DNA of 64,000 nt, from contig NZ_JAQRFI010000011.1 in NCBI RefSeq assembly GCF_028598805.1, forward strand, positions 37,418 to 101,417, in the 5' to 3' direction. The stretch's first letter is position 1, and every line of letters begins with the position of its first letter. Below the pieces are notes generated by a model. That model was not told the origin of the DNA and did not search any database. It worked only from the letters and a program-made list of their open reading frames with translations. This DNA comes from Xenorhabdus yunnanensis. Its GTDB lineage: Bacteria; Pseudomonadota; Gammaproteobacteria; Enterobacterales; Enterobacteriaceae. Below, piece by piece: positions 10,601-19,633 of the stretch. A program made the position numbers and the translations under genes.

Positions 10601-11847
10601 ATGCGGCTGATGTCGGTACTTATAACAAAGTAGAAATCGATGATCATATCGGTAAAGTAGATAAGCTGGCCGAAACCGCCAATAGCAACGCCAATGCAGC
10701 CATTCAGGAGGCAAACAGCAAAGTTCCATTAACCCGCAAGGTCAATGACAAAGAGCTGTCAGTAGATATTCGATTAACGGCGGCAGATGTTGATACCTAC
10801 AATAAAGCAGAAATCGATAACCGTATCGGCAAAGTGGATAAGCTGGCCGAAACCGCCAATCACAACGCCACCACGGCCATTCAGGATGCTAACAACAGAG
10901 TACCATCAACACGTAAAGTGAATGATAAAGAGCTGGTAGCAGATATTACATTAACTGCCCATGATGTAGATACCTATGACAGGGCACATATCGACATCCT
11001 TATTGACGAAATTAAAGATCATGCAAACACCGCCAATAACAATGCGGATAGCAAAGTTCCATTAACCCGTACCATAAATGGCAAGGCTCTATTATCCGAT
11101 ATTAAGTTGACCGCATCTGATATGAATGCCTATACCAAAGGAGAGGTAGATCTTCACATTGAAAGCGTTAAACAACTAGCAAATGAGGCTAACAACAATA
11201 CGGATAGCCGAGTACCACTCACGCGTACTGTAAATGGCAAGGCCCTGTTAACTGATATTAAACTTACTGCCTCTGATGTAGGAGCTTATGGCAAAGTAGA
11301 AGTTGATACTCGCGTTGGCAAAGCTGAGAAATTAGCAAATGATGCCAATGTCAATGCGATAGCAGCTAAAGCTGACGCTGAAAACCGACTGGAGAAAAGT
11401 AAGAACGGGGCGGATATCCTAGATAAACAGGCCTTTGTGAGGAATTTAGGCTTAGGTGATCTGGTTGGATTAGGTATTGAGTCACGACGAATCATGGACG
11501 AGCACACCATCATCAAGATCGGTGAGATATTCATGATCAACGGGCTTGCCGTTGCCAGTGAACCAATTGGTGAACTTAACCAATCTATGATCGGTGGAGT
11601 GACTTACTATACCCACTTCTACAAAATCAAACTGCCTACGACTTTGCCAAATGGCATTATCTCATGTCAGGCAAGTATTGTCGGAGATGCTTTTGATCAC
11701 CAACGCCCCGGTTATCTGGCTGATGTCAAAATACAGAGAGATAATTCAAATGGAATCGGATTATCTAAGGATACACTGACAATATCTGTCACGACTCCTC
11801 AAACGGGCTGGGTTCCACATTTTTATTATCAGGTTGTAGGGTATTAG
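7624..11847 (+). CDS. Giant repeat-containing phage-type tail fibre protein
   Basis: A 1407-residue fibre with three parts. Residues 1 to about 150 match the N-terminal attachment domain of P2-like tail fibres (YFALLTHTGTEKL, EITHMAVGDGGG, NWWVREIGLFDKDG). Residues 151-214 form a linker with the phage fibre repeat SRNHPDATLKERGFVALS and ATPKAIKTAY. Residues 215-1255 are 18 tandem repeats of 52, 59 or 66 residues, each starting VPLTRKVNGKEL or a variant. Residues 1256-1407 are a unique, probably beta-rich tip. Each repeat has a short beta part (DIQLTAADVDTYNK) and an alanine-rich coiled coil. GTGAGGG stands about 10 bases before the ATG. No other tail gene, fibre chaperone, integrase or lysis gene is nearby. 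It could serve a tailocin or a prophage encoded elsewhere, or be a relic; the frame is fully intact. Confidence 0.88.
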   Translation: MSTKYFALLTHTGTEKLKKAASSGTKLEITHMAVGDGGGSLPTPNAKQSCLINEKHRSELDALTIAPQKPHQIIAEQIIPEGEGNWWVREIGLFDKDGTLIAVGNCADLYKPESQEQTIRMALTIGDNSLAEWVRELISGLATRRYVRERIKEHAESRNHPDATLKERGFVALSNAVNSDSEAHAATPKAIKTAYELANKAYELATSISSTDKYVPLTRKVNGKELSKDIELTAADVNAYDKSQTDSLVDKATTLAHKAIDTANNKVPLTRKVNGKELVIDVELTALDVDAYSRKETDELIAPVEALAKTAEQLATTAIQDASNKVPVTRKVNDKELTTDIQLVAADVDTYNKGEIDERIGKVDKLAETANHNATTAIQEANSKVPLTRKVNDKELVADIRLTAADVDTYNKEEIDERIGKVDKLAETANHNATAAIQEANNRVPLTRKVNDKELITDIQLTAADIDAYSKEQTDGMLKDIKIQISDVNNLAETANTNAIKAINDASSKVPLSRKVNDKELTTDIRLTAADVDTYNKVEIDERIGKVDKLAETANHNATTAIQEANNKVPLSRKVNGKELITDIQLTAADVDTYNKVEIDERIGKVDKLAETANHNATTAIQEANNKVPLTRKVNGKELIADIQLTAADVDAYSKEEADAQLKDVRILADQAIQDAGNKVPLTRKVNGKELITDIQLTAADVDTYNKVEIDERIGKVDKLAETANHNATTAIQEANSKVPLTRKVNGKELIADIQLTAADVDAYSKEEADAQLKDVRILADQAIQDAGNKVPSTRKVNGKELLTDIELSAADIGTYNKVEIDDHIGKVDKLAETANHNATTAIQDANNKVPLTRKVNDKELIADIQLTAADVDSYNKKETDDLINGVKTQVNSVQQLANIASNNATTAIQEANSKVPLTRKVNGKELATDIQLTAADVDAYNKEETDGQIKDVRTLAEHADKKADQAIQDAGNKVPSTRKVNGKELLTDIELNAADVGTYNKVEIDDHIGKVDKLAETANSNANAAIQEANSKVPLTRKVNDKELSVDIRLTAADVDTYNKAEIDNRIGKVDKLAETANHNATTAIQDANNRVPSTRKVNDKELVADITLTAHDVDTYDRAHIDILIDEIKDHANTANNNADSKVPLTRTINGKALLSDIKLTASDMNAYTKGEVDLHIESVKQLANEANNNTDSRVPLTRTVNGKALLTDIKLTASDVGAYGKVEVDTRVGKAEKLANDANVNAIAAKADAENRLEKSKNGADILDKQAFVRNLGLGDLVGLGIESRRIMDEHTIIKIGEIFMINGLAVASEPIGELNQSMIGGVTYYTHFYKIKLPTTLPNGIISCQASIVGDAFDHQRPGYLADVKIQRDNSNGIGLSKDTLTISVTTPQTGWVPHFYYQVVGY
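8266..11388 (+). repeat. 18 in-frame tandem repeats within the tail fibre (156/177/198 bp)
   Basis: Repeats begin at codon 215 and run without gaps to codon 1255. Five units are 52 codons, eleven are 59 and two are 66. The length changes fall in the coiled-coil half, and the VPLTRKVN start is always kept. Units 3-11 are the most alike at DNA level, and the last three (TINGKALL or TVNGKALL type) are the most diverged. Confidence 0.95.
9328..9993 (+). repeat. 333-bp tandem duplication (repeats 7-8 and 9-10)
   Basis: Repeats 7+8 (59+52 codons, 9328-9660) are followed by repeats 9+10 (59+52 codons, 9661-9993) with nearly the same DNA sequence, including the rare 52-codon unit ending QAIQDAGNK. 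This points to a recent duplication of a two-repeat block. Confidence 0.85.
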
Positions 11848-11934
11848 CAGAAACAGTAAGTTCAGAACTAGTTCGTTATTTTAGAATGGAACAATATTGT
11901 AAAATAGAATAGTTTCGCTAAGATCCCAATAAAT

Positions 11935-11960
11935 CAGGTGATCGCCCCGGCGATCACCTG
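11935..11960. terminator. Perfect palindrome after the tail-fibre gene
   Basis: A 12-bp stem (CAGGTGATCGCC and its complement) with a 2-base loop lies 88 bases past the tail-fibre stop. It has no T run on either strand, so it may be a factor-dependent terminator, an mRNA stabiliser or a small repeat. The rest of 11848-12112 shows nothing I can assign. Confidence 0.45.
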
Positions 11961-12112
11961 AGGCCGCTGATAAACTTAATCGCACTTACCCCTGTGCAAA
12001 TACTCCCGCAACCATCAACAAATAAGGTAAAGGGGAGAAAATAACAAATTTTGAACGATAGAATATTACTCTGCGGAGAGAGTCATTATTTTCTCTCTCC
12101 ACATGGCTGATC

Positions 12113-13981
12113 CTACTTTTTATTCAGTAGATCCTCTAGCTTCTTAAGATCTTTATTATCGCTGTTATTTTCGAGCCAATCTCTGATAGATTTTTTGGCC
12201 TTCTGTTGTAATTCATCACGTAACATGGATTCCACATTCAGCTTATATTGCAGGTTATTCCAGTCACCATAAACCCGCAATGGGATTTTTAATTGCACCA
12301 AGCGACGGACAAATTCGTTCTGTTTGCCCCATCCATTGGTCAATTGCACCCATAATGAAACATCGGTGTTCTGTTTCAGTAAATTGGCTTTCCCCTGCCC
12401 TTTAATATTGAACACACTTGAATTCGCTGCAAGTTCACTAATTTTAACCTCACCGCGATCCAATTGTGCTTTTACTAACATACTAGTAGCTTCAGTGAAG
12501 TCACCTGTATTCAAGGGTTGGCTAACTTGATCTGTTGCCCGTGCAAAAGATTGTTGAATAAGCTGAGGAATGTTCAACCCTTCCAGACGCGCGTTTTTCA
12601 GGTCGATATTCAAACCACCTTGCCAATAATGAGAAATGGCATATTCGTCATAACCTTCTCCCAGAAGATCACCGTCTACATTAAGCTGACCTTTGAATAT
12701 CAACGGTAATGCCAGTGCATTTAACAAAGGTTGTATCTCAATCTTCTGCAAGCGCGGCTTTGTGTGCAGTTTTGCGGGAACAACCGTAGCATCAATCGAT
12801 GTCGGTAACGCAAAATATCCACCAAACACGTTGCCATTTAATTTAGTGATTTCCGCCACGCCACTGTTATTGGCTGCTTTCAGAGCAAAATTATCAATAG
12901 CCATCCCCTGATAAATGAATTTATCTGCTGTGAACGAGATATCGCCATCAAACCCTTGCAAAAATGTAAGATCATAGTTGGATAATGCCGAGACTGATGT
13001 CGCAATCACCGGTTTTAATGAATTATTTTCAACCCGATAATCATGTTTTTCCCGTGGTGTCTTTTTCGATAAAGCCTCCCACCCCAGCACATTATCCAGA
13101 TTGAACTTTGGTGAGTTCAGGTTGATAGAATATTGCGGCTTATCTGTCAGAATAGCGGTAATATTTCCCTTAAGCTCATCCCCATCATTCAGCGTCAATG
13201 CCATTTTTTGCAGCGAAATTGATTTAGATAAAGCCTGATATTTCACTGTGGCACTTCCCTTCCCTTGGATATCCGTAGACGGTAACCCAATTCCCTGCAA
13301 TTGGTATTCAAAGGAATCAATGTCAGCCGATAGCTGCTGCGGGTAATCAGAAATATCTATTGATGAGTTGAGTTCAAGTGACAGTTCTTGTTGGTTTTTA
13401 TTGATTTTACTGCGGAGGCTAAGATCAACGTGATCCTGATCACTGCGTTCCAACAATAAATTGATATCACGGACATTTATTTGGGAATGTTCATTGGATT
13501 GCCAGATCAATAAGCTATCCGCTACCCTGATTCTGGCAATATCCAGTTTCCAAGCCTGACTTCCCGCAATGATTGGATAGTGGGTATCGCTTTCTGGTGC
13601 AATTGGGGCCTCTGACCGTTTTTTCGGTTGGCTATCTGGAGTGAGCCGCAAGACAGCTCCTTTCAGCATCACTTCTTTAACTGAGAGTTGATGAGACAGC
13701 AGTGGCAGTAACTCCACATCCAAACGCATATTTTCTGCCACAATAGCCGGTACTTTAGCATTCTCGGCGGTTAAAGAGATCCCACCAGTCAGGATGCTCA
13801 ATTTTGGCCAAACGTGCCAACGTAAGTCATTCCGGAACACGAGCTGGTAACCACTCTTCTTTTGTACCTGTTTAACTATGTAGCCACGAAAATCATTTGG
13901 ATTAACCAACATAACCAGTGCAGTTAAGCCAGTAACAATGACTACCAACAAAATAACGAGTGTCGTCAACAATCTTTTCAT
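12113..13981 (-). CDS. asmA: AsmA outer-membrane assembly protein
   Basis: A 622-residue protein close in length to E. coli AsmA (617). It has an N-terminal membrane anchor (about residues 4-27, LLTTLVILLVVIVTGLTALV) and a long periplasmic beta-rich region with N- and C-terminal AsmA domains. AsmA-like proteins belong to the group thought to bridge the periplasm in lipid transport; asmA mutations in E. coli suppress outer-membrane protein assembly defects. It heads in the same direction as dcd and udk, and probably follows them, with 79 bases between dcd and asmA. In E. coli it adjoins yegH; here the tail fibre intervenes. Confidence 0.92.
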   Translation of the reverse strand: MKRLLTTLVILLVVIVTGLTALVMLVNPNDFRGYIVKQVQKKSGYQLVFRNDLRWHVWPKLSILTGGISLTAENAKVPAIVAENMRLDVELLPLLSHQLSVKEVMLKGAVLRLTPDSQPKKRSEAPIAPESDTHYPIIAGSQAWKLDIARIRVADSLLIWQSNEHSQINVRDINLLLERSDQDHVDLSLRSKINKNQQELSLELNSSIDISDYPQQLSADIDSFEYQLQGIGLPSTDIQGKGSATVKYQALSKSISLQKMALTLNDGDELKGNITAILTDKPQYSINLNSPKFNLDNVLGWEALSKKTPREKHDYRVENNSLKPVIATSVSALSNYDLTFLQGFDGDISFTADKFIYQGMAIDNFALKAANNSGVAEITKLNGNVFGGYFALPTSIDATVVPAKLHTKPRLQKIEIQPLLNALALPLIFKGQLNVDGDLLGEGYDEYAISHYWQGGLNIDLKNARLEGLNIPQLIQQSFARATDQVSQPLNTGDFTEATSMLVKAQLDRGEVKISELAANSSVFNIKGQGKANLLKQNTDVSLWVQLTNGWGKQNEFVRRLVQLKIPLRVYGDWNNLQYKLNVESMLRDELQQKAKKSIRDWLENNSDNKDLKKLEDLLNKK

Positions 13982-14060
13982 GACTTCCCCAGCCTCATGT
14001 CCACAAGAAGACTATTTTCACTAAAAAGCTAGTCTTACCAGAAAGCTTTACCAGAAAAGG

Positions 14061-14642
14061 TTAATCCTCACTGATGCGGCTACCTACGGCTCCCTGCTGA
14101 TTTTTATATTTAGCATCCTGACGTCGGTTATAAGGCCGTTCAGCTGAACCTGAAAGCGGTTCAAAGCTCAATGCACCGATAACCATACCAGGACGTAAAG
14201 CCAAAGGCAGTTTGCCTGAATTATAGAATTCCAGAACAATTTGCCCCTGCCAACCCGGATCAATACGATGCGCAGTCACATGGACCATCAGGCCAAGACG
14301 CGCCAAAGATGAGCGTCCATCCAACCACCCCACTAAATTATCAGGCAGTGTGACAGATTCCAGCGTTACCGCCAAAGCCAATTCACCAGGATGGAGGAAA
14401 AATGCTTCTCCCGCCGGCAAAGTAATTTCATCGCTCATGACTCGGTCTAGTGCCGCATTGACTTCAGCCTTAGGGCCACTCAAATCAATATAAGCAGCAG
14501 TATGACCACGAAAAACGCGAAACTGATTCCCAAGGCGCACATCAGCAGTTGCCCCATTAATACGTTCAACAGGGGGACGTGGGGTAATTACCAACTTTCC
14601 TTCATCTAGCCATTTAATAATGTCACGGTCACAGAGTCGCAT
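14061..14642 (-). CDS. dcd: dCTP deaminase
   Basis: A 193-residue enzyme converting dCTP to dUTP plus ammonia, the main dUMP source for thymidylate in enterics. Length equals the E. coli protein. The catalytic Glu138 lies in [11 protein letters not shown], and the SSLARLGL motif with Arg115 is intact. It works as a homotrimer in the cytosol. The gene lies between udk and asmA, all on the minus strand, as in E. coli. Confidence 0.95.
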   Translation of the reverse strand: MRLCDRDIIKWLDEGKLVITPRPPVERINGATADVRLGNQFRVFRGHTAAYIDLSGPKAEVNAALDRVMSDEITLPAGEAFFLHPGELALAVTLESVTLPDNLVGWLDGRSSLARLGLMVHVTAHRIDPGWQGQIVLEFYNSGKLPLALRPGMVIGALSFEPLSGSAERPYNRRQDAKYKNQQGAVGSRISED

Positions 14643-14689
14643 TATTTCCTCTCAAATACGATGATACTTATGAATACCTGAACAACAGA

Positions 14690-15331
14690 TTATTCGTAAA
14701 ATTGGCCAATCTTAGCTTTTAAGATATCAATGGCCACACGGTTTTTCCCACCACGAGGAACAATAATATCGGCATATTGTTTTGATGGCTCGATAAATTG
14801 CAGGAACATTGGACGTACGGTTTTCTTATACTGTTCCATAACAGAATCCAATGAACGTCCGCGTTCATTCACATCACGCTTAATGCGGCGCATCAAACAG
14901 ATATCCAGTGGCGTATCAACAAAAATGGAAAAATCCAGCTCTTGACGCAGACGCTTATCCGTTAATAGTAGGATACCTTCAAGAATAATGACTCTTTTCG
15001 GTTTAAAATGAATGGATTCAGATTTGCGGGTGTGCTCGACGTAGTCATATTGCGGCAGTTCGATGGGCTTTCCGGCTTTCAATGTCTGAAGATGCTCAAA
15101 CAGTAAACTGTGATCCATTGAGCTTGGATGATCATAATTAACTTTATAACGCTCTTCTATCGGGGTATTGGTTTGATCTTTATAATAGCAATCTTCTGGA
15201 ATAACACCGATATTGTGATCACCAACTTGAGCCCGTAATTCTCTATAAAGTGTGTTGGCGATAAGGCTTTTGCCTGAGGCAGAGGCACCTGAAATACCTA
15301 CGATTGTACACTTATGTGCTTCATCAGCCAT
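14690..15331 (-). CDS. udk: Uridine kinase
   Basis: A 213-residue P-loop kinase that phosphorylates uridine and cytidine to UMP and CMP in pyrimidine salvage. The Walker A motif [11 protein letters not shown] lies at residues 12-22, and the uridine-site region YNVDHP-like [11 protein letters not shown] follows the lid. Length equals E. coli Udk. It is the first gene of a likely udk-dcd-asmA transcript. The 368-base gap upstream, toward mrp, should carry its promoter. Confidence 0.95.
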   Translation of the reverse strand: MADEAHKCTIVGISGASASGKSLIANTLYRELRAQVGDHNIGVIPEDCYYKDQTNTPIEERYKVNYDHPSSMDHSLLFEHLQTLKAGKPIELPQYDYVEHTRKSESIHFKPKRVIILEGILLLTDKRLRQELDFSIFVDTPLDICLMRRIKRDVNERGRSLDSVMEQYKKTVRPMFLQFIEPSKQYADIIVPRGGKNRVAIDILKAKIGQFYE

Positions 15332-15699
15332 AGTAGAAATAACCTGGTTAAAAAAGAAAAAAATAAAGTGGGAACATGGTATTCGCTAATACCACGTTTG
15401 GCGGATTATAGGGAGTTAATGACTTCTATTCCAGAGTAAACAAGATAAGTCTCGTTTTTTTCGATACGATTCGCATAAAAATTCCGCAATTTTATGCTTC
15501 AAATAGAGGATATTCTATAAGTAAGGAACGTGATCCCTTATCCTACAGGTGCGCTCTTACACCCTGGAGTTATACATAATTTTTTTAAGGTGAATAAAAT
15601 ACATTTTGAAACGCTAAGAAAACGCCGCCCACAAAAATCATTAATCAAAACGGCGTTTATCGTATATTAGTTACACAGATGATTAAATGACTACTCAAA
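15332..15699. other. 368-base gap between mrp and udk
   Basis: The gap holds the udk leader and promoter region, which is AT-rich with no site I can name, and a hairpin near the mrp end at 15620-15658. No open frame of interest is seen. Confidence 0.6.
15620..15658 (-). terminator. Possible mrp terminator
   Basis: An 8-bp stem, AAACGCCG/CGGCGTTT, with a 23-base loop lies just past the mrp stop. The long loop and weak T tract make it a modest candidate. Confidence 0.45.
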
Positions 15700-16812
15700 T
15701 CAAACTGCGCGGAAGGAAATTTCAGTTGGGATTTTTTCGCCCTGCCAATACATCTTTGCAGAAATATTGTCAGCAATTTCACGATAAATATCCGCAAATT
15801 CACTGTCAGGTTGACGGCTCACCGTTGGCTCACCACGATCGAGATCTTCACGCAATGAGATATGCAACGGGATTTGCCCCAATAATTGACAATTATATTT
15901 TTCTGCCAGTTTTTCTGCCCCACCCGTACCAAAAATCGGTTCATGATGACCGCAGTTACTGCAAATATGGGTGCTCATATTCTCAATAATGCCCAATACT
16001 GGCACATTGACCTTCTGGAACATGACGATGCCTTTCATCGCGTCGATCAAGGCAATATCCTGCGGCGTTGTAATAACCAACGCACCTGTCACCGGAATAT
16101 TCTGGGACAGCGTTAACTGAATATCCCCCGTTCCCGGTGGCATATCAATCACCAGATAATCCAGATCCGGCCACAGCGTATCTTGCAGCATCTGCATCAA
16201 GGCTTTGCTTGCCATCGGACCACGCCAGACCATCGCGTTATCATCAGTAACAAGATAGCCGATGGAGTTGGTCGCTATACTGTGTACCATAATTGGCGCC
16301 ATATGCTGACCATCAGGGGAAGTCGGACGCTCTTTCGCTGTACCAAGCATGTTGGGGATAGATGGGCCATAGATATCCGCATCCAGAATGCCCACTTTCG
16401 CTCCTTCTTGTGCCAGCGCCAGCGCCAGATTCACCGCTGTACTGGATTTCCCCACTCCGCCTTTTCCTGAACTGACGGCGACAATATTGCGCACGCCATT
16501 GACGCCCGGCAAATTATTGGCACGACGCAATGTGCTGATATTATGGGTTAATCGCCATTCTACGGATTTTGCTCCCGTCACGGATTGCAACGGTTGGGTT
16601 ATTTCTTTCTTCAATACTTCAAAAGTGCGTTTCCAGACAAAAGGCATGATTAATTCAATATGCAGTATCCCATCCAGTATAGTGCAGTGATGCAATGCTT
16701 TCAGGGCAATCAAATCTCGCTCTAATGTCGGATGTTTGAAAGTTGCCAATATTTTCGCAACATGTGCTTTCAGCAGGTCAGGATTGGTCTGCTCGGGGGA
16801 TTGTGAGTTCAT
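15700..16812 (-). CDS. mrp: Iron-sulfur cluster carrier ATPase Mrp/ApbC
   Basis: A 370-residue ParA/MinD-type P-loop protein matching E. coli Mrp. An N-terminal DUF59-like domain (residues 1-90) precedes a deviant Walker A, SSGKGGVGKSS, at residues 114-124. The Fe-S binding CxxC pair is Cys286 and Cys289 in HICSNCGHH. The family carries and delivers [4Fe-4S] clusters. It is divergent from metG across 179 bases, the same arrangement as in E. coli. Confidence 0.94.
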   Translation of the reverse strand: MNSQSPEQTNPDLLKAHVAKILATFKHPTLERDLIALKALHHCTILDGILHIELIMPFVWKRTFEVLKKEITQPLQSVTGAKSVEWRLTHNISTLRRANNLPGVNGVRNIVAVSSGKGGVGKSSTAVNLALALAQEGAKVGILDADIYGPSIPNMLGTAKERPTSPDGQHMAPIMVHSIATNSIGYLVTDDNAMVWRGPMASKALMQMLQDTLWPDLDYLVIDMPPGTGDIQLTLSQNIPVTGALVITTPQDIALIDAMKGIVMFQKVNVPVLGIIENMSTHICSNCGHHEPIFGTGGAEKLAEKYNCQLLGQIPLHISLREDLDRGEPTVSRQPDSEFADIYREIADNISAKMYWQGEKIPTEISFRAV

Positions 16813-16991
16813 CCCGGCTCCTTTTGATTTATCTTTTTCAACCTAAAACTGTTCAGCCATCATAACAGAAGCTCACGGCTTCGGATAAGGCAACGTAAAA
16901 GTGATGAAGATCTCGCGTTACCCTAGCGACAATGCTCCTTATCAGGTAACATCAAAAACCCTTTTAATTTAATGGAAGTCAGATCCTAACT

Positions 16992-19019
16992 ATGTCTCAA
17001 GTCGCGAAAAAATTATTGGTGACCTGTGCGTTACCTTATGCTAACGGTCCAATTCATCTCGGTCATATTCTGGAACACATTCAGGCTGATATTTGGGTTC
17101 GTTATCATCGAATGCGCGGCAAAGAGGTTCACTTTGTCTGTGCCGACGATGCCCACGGTACACCAATCATGCTGAAAGCCCAACAAATTGGGATCTCACC
17201 AGAAGAAATGATTGCCAAGGTGAACCTAGAGCATCAGCAGGATTTTGCCGGTTTTGCCATTAGCTATGATAATTATCACTCTACGCATAGCGAAGAGAAC
17301 AGAGCACTTGCCTCCAAAATTTATCTGAAACTGAAAAAGAACGGTTACATTAAAAACCGGACAATTTCTCAATTGTATGATCCAGAAAAAGGAATGTTCC
17401 TGCCAGACCGTTTCGTCAAAGGCGCCTGCCCGAAATGTAAGGCAGAAGATCAGTATGGCGATAATTGTGAAGTCTGTGGAACGACCTATTCCCCAACGGA
17501 ACTAATCAACCCTCGCTCCGTTGTCTCTGGTGCAACACCACAAATGCGAGATACAGAGCATTTTTTCTTCGATCTTCCTGTTTTCAGCGATATGCTGCAA
17601 AAATGGACTCGTTCCGGCACCTTGCAGGAACAAGTGGCAAATAAAATGCAGGAATGGTTCGAATCTGGTCTGCAACAGTGGGATATCACCCGTGATTCGC
17701 CTTATTTTGGCTTTGAAATCCCAGATCAATCGGGTAAATATTTCTATGTCTGGCTAGATGCCCCAATTGGTTATATGGGTTCATTCCAAAATCTGTGTGA
17801 TAAACGTGATGACCTGAATTTCGATGAGTTCTGGGCGAAAGATTCCAAAGCAGACCTCTACCATTTTATTGGCAAAGACATCGTTTATTTCCACAGCCTG
17901 TTCTGGCCGGCTATGTTGGAAGGTAGTGACTACCGCAAACCAACTAACTTGTTTGTTCACGGTTACATCACCGTTAACGGCACTAAGATGTCCAAGTCCC
18001 GTGGAACCTTCATCAAGGCTGAGACATATCTGAAACACCTTGATGCAGACTGCCTGCGTTATTACTACGCGGCGAAGCTCTCTTCCCGTATTGATGATAT
18101 CGATCTGAATCTGGAAGATTTTGTTCAGCGTGTAAACAGCGATATCGTTAATAAAGTCGTTAACCTTGCTTCACGCAATGCGGGCTTCATCAATAAACGC
18201 TTCGGAGGCAAACTGGCAGATCAGCTCGCTGATCCTTCGCTGTACCAGAAGTTTGTCGATGCAGCACAGGTTATTGCAGAAGACTTTACCAACCGTGAAT
18301 TCGGCAAAGCAATCCGTGAAATTATGGCACTGGCTGATCTTGCCAACCGCTATGTTGATGAGCAAGCACCGTGGGTTGTGGCTAAACAAGAAGGCCGCGA
18401 CGCTGATCTGCAAGCTATCTGCTCCATGGGCATTAACCTGTTCCGCATACTGATGACTTACCTGAAACCTGTTCTTCCAGGCCTGACTGCGCGTGCAGAA
18501 GCTTTCCTTAATACTGAACTGACTTGGGATGGAATCCAACAACCTCTGTTGAACCATGATGTTTCACCATTCAAGGCACTGTTCAATCGCATTGAGATGG
18601 CTAAAGTTGAAGCAATGGTCGCTGACTCAAAAGAGAGCATCGAACCACAAAAAACCGTGACAGGCCCGTTAGCCGATGAGCCGATTCAGGACACTATCGC
18701 ATTTGATGACTTTGCCAAGGTTGACCTGCGAATCGCATTGATCAAACAGGCTGATTTTGTCGAAGGTTCAGATAAGCTGTTGAAACTGACTCTTGATATC
18801 GGTGGTGAAACTCGCCAAGTTTTCTCCGGTATTCGTTCAGCCTATCCTGATCCAAAAGCGCTGGAAAATCGTCTGACGGTGATGGTTGCCAACCTCACAC
18901 CACGCAAAATGCGCTTCGGTATTTCAGAAGGTATGGTAATGGCAGCAGGCTCTGGTGGAAAAGATATTTTCTTGTTAAGCCCAGACAGCGGTGCTCAACC
19001 TGGTATGCAGGTTAAATAA
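16992..19019 (+). CDS. metG: Methionyl-tRNA synthetase
   Basis: A 675-residue class I synthetase that charges tRNA-Met and initiator tRNA. HLGH lies at residues 22-25 (HIGH motif) and KMSKS near residue 335. A zinc knuckle, CPKC...CEVC, lies near residues 145-161. The C-terminal OB-fold tRNA-binding and dimerisation domain (about 570-675, VDLRIALI to PGMQVK) is present, as in E. coli (677). A strong terminator follows. Confidence 0.97.
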   Translation: MSQVAKKLLVTCALPYANGPIHLGHILEHIQADIWVRYHRMRGKEVHFVCADDAHGTPIMLKAQQIGISPEEMIAKVNLEHQQDFAGFAISYDNYHSTHSEENRALASKIYLKLKKNGYIKNRTISQLYDPEKGMFLPDRFVKGACPKCKAEDQYGDNCEVCGTTYSPTELINPRSVVSGATPQMRDTEHFFFDLPVFSDMLQKWTRSGTLQEQVANKMQEWFESGLQQWDITRDSPYFGFEIPDQSGKYFYVWLDAPIGYMGSFQNLCDKRDDLNFDEFWAKDSKADLYHFIGKDIVYFHSLFWPAMLEGSDYRKPTNLFVHGYITVNGTKMSKSRGTFIKAETYLKHLDADCLRYYYAAKLSSRIDDIDLNLEDFVQRVNSDIVNKVVNLASRNAGFINKRFGGKLADQLADPSLYQKFVDAAQVIAEDFTNREFGKAIREIMALADLANRYVDEQAPWVVAKQEGRDADLQAICSMGINLFRILMTYLKPVLPGLTARAEAFLNTELTWDGIQQPLLNHDVSPFKALFNRIEMAKVEAMVADSKESIEPQKTVTGPLADEPIQDTIAFDDFAKVDLRIALIKQADFVEGSDKLLKLTLDIGGETRQVFSGIRSAYPDPKALENRLTVMVANLTPRKMRFGISEGMVMAAGSGGKDIFLLSPDSGAQPGMQVK

Positions 19020-19064
19020 TAATTGCATTTCTTAAAAAAATATTAATATTATCAACCAGATAAC

Positions 19065-19093
19065 AAAGCGGGCTCAAAAAAAGCCCGCTTTTT
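19065..19093 (+). terminator. metG terminator
   Basis: A 10-bp stem, AAAGCGGGCT/AGCCCGCTTT, is followed by T residues, 45 bases after the metG stop. Confidence 0.85.
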
Positions 19094-19165
19094 AATGTGA
19101 TGTATGGCACATTTACAACGTTAGTCGTATGATAAAACCCTCGTTATATTGAGGAATTATCGATT

Positions 19166-19633
19166 ATGTCTTTTCAAAATGTGCTGATGATAGGTTGGCA
19201 ATATCTGCGCGCATTCGCGCTGCTCTATTTGTGCCTGATCGCGGGGAATATCATTTCAGCACTACTTCCCTTCTCTCTCCCCGGCAGCATTATTGGCTTA
19301 CTTCTTCTGTTTTGTTTACTCGCATTCCAAATTATTCCCTCACACTGGGTGAAACCAAGCTGTAGCCTGCTGATGAAAAACATGACACTGCTTTTTTTGC
19401 CCATCGGCGTAGGAATCATGGATTATTACTCACAACTTAGCCAACAGATGTTTCCAATTCTCCTTTCTTGTATCGTCAGTACCGTTATTATCATGGTTAT
19501 CGTTGCTTACAGTTCCCACTATATTCATCGTGAACGCGTCATTATTTGTACTAAACCGCAAGAACCCATCCCGACACCAACAACCCCATCACAGCAATTA
19601 TCACAAGAATCGGAAGAGAAAGAAAAATGTTAA
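19166..19633 (+). CDS. yohJ: LrgA/CidA-family membrane protein YohJ
   Basis: A 155-residue protein with four membrane helices in residues 10-120, belonging to the LrgA/CidA (UPF0299) holin-like family. It pairs with LrgB-type YohK next to it. In E. coli the pair has been linked to cell lysis and small-metabolite export, but the function is not settled. The C-terminal tail (about residues 125-155) is rich in Pro, Thr, Ser, Gln and Glu and makes it longer than E. coli YohJ (132). The last codons overlap the yohK start by seven bases, so translation is probably coupled. Confidence 0.88.
   Translation: MSFQNVLMIGWQYLRAFALLYLCLIAGNIISALLPFSLPGSIIGLLLLFCLLAFQIIPSHWVKPSCSLLMKNMTLLFLPIGVGIMDYYSQLSQQMFPILLSCIVSTVIIMVIVAYSSHYIHRERVIICTKPQEPIPTPTTPSQQLSQESEEKEKC

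Noticed and set aside
8266..11388. Regular repeats that might suggest a CRISPR array
   Set aside because: Units are 156-198 bp, fully coding and lack short spacers. They are protein repeats.
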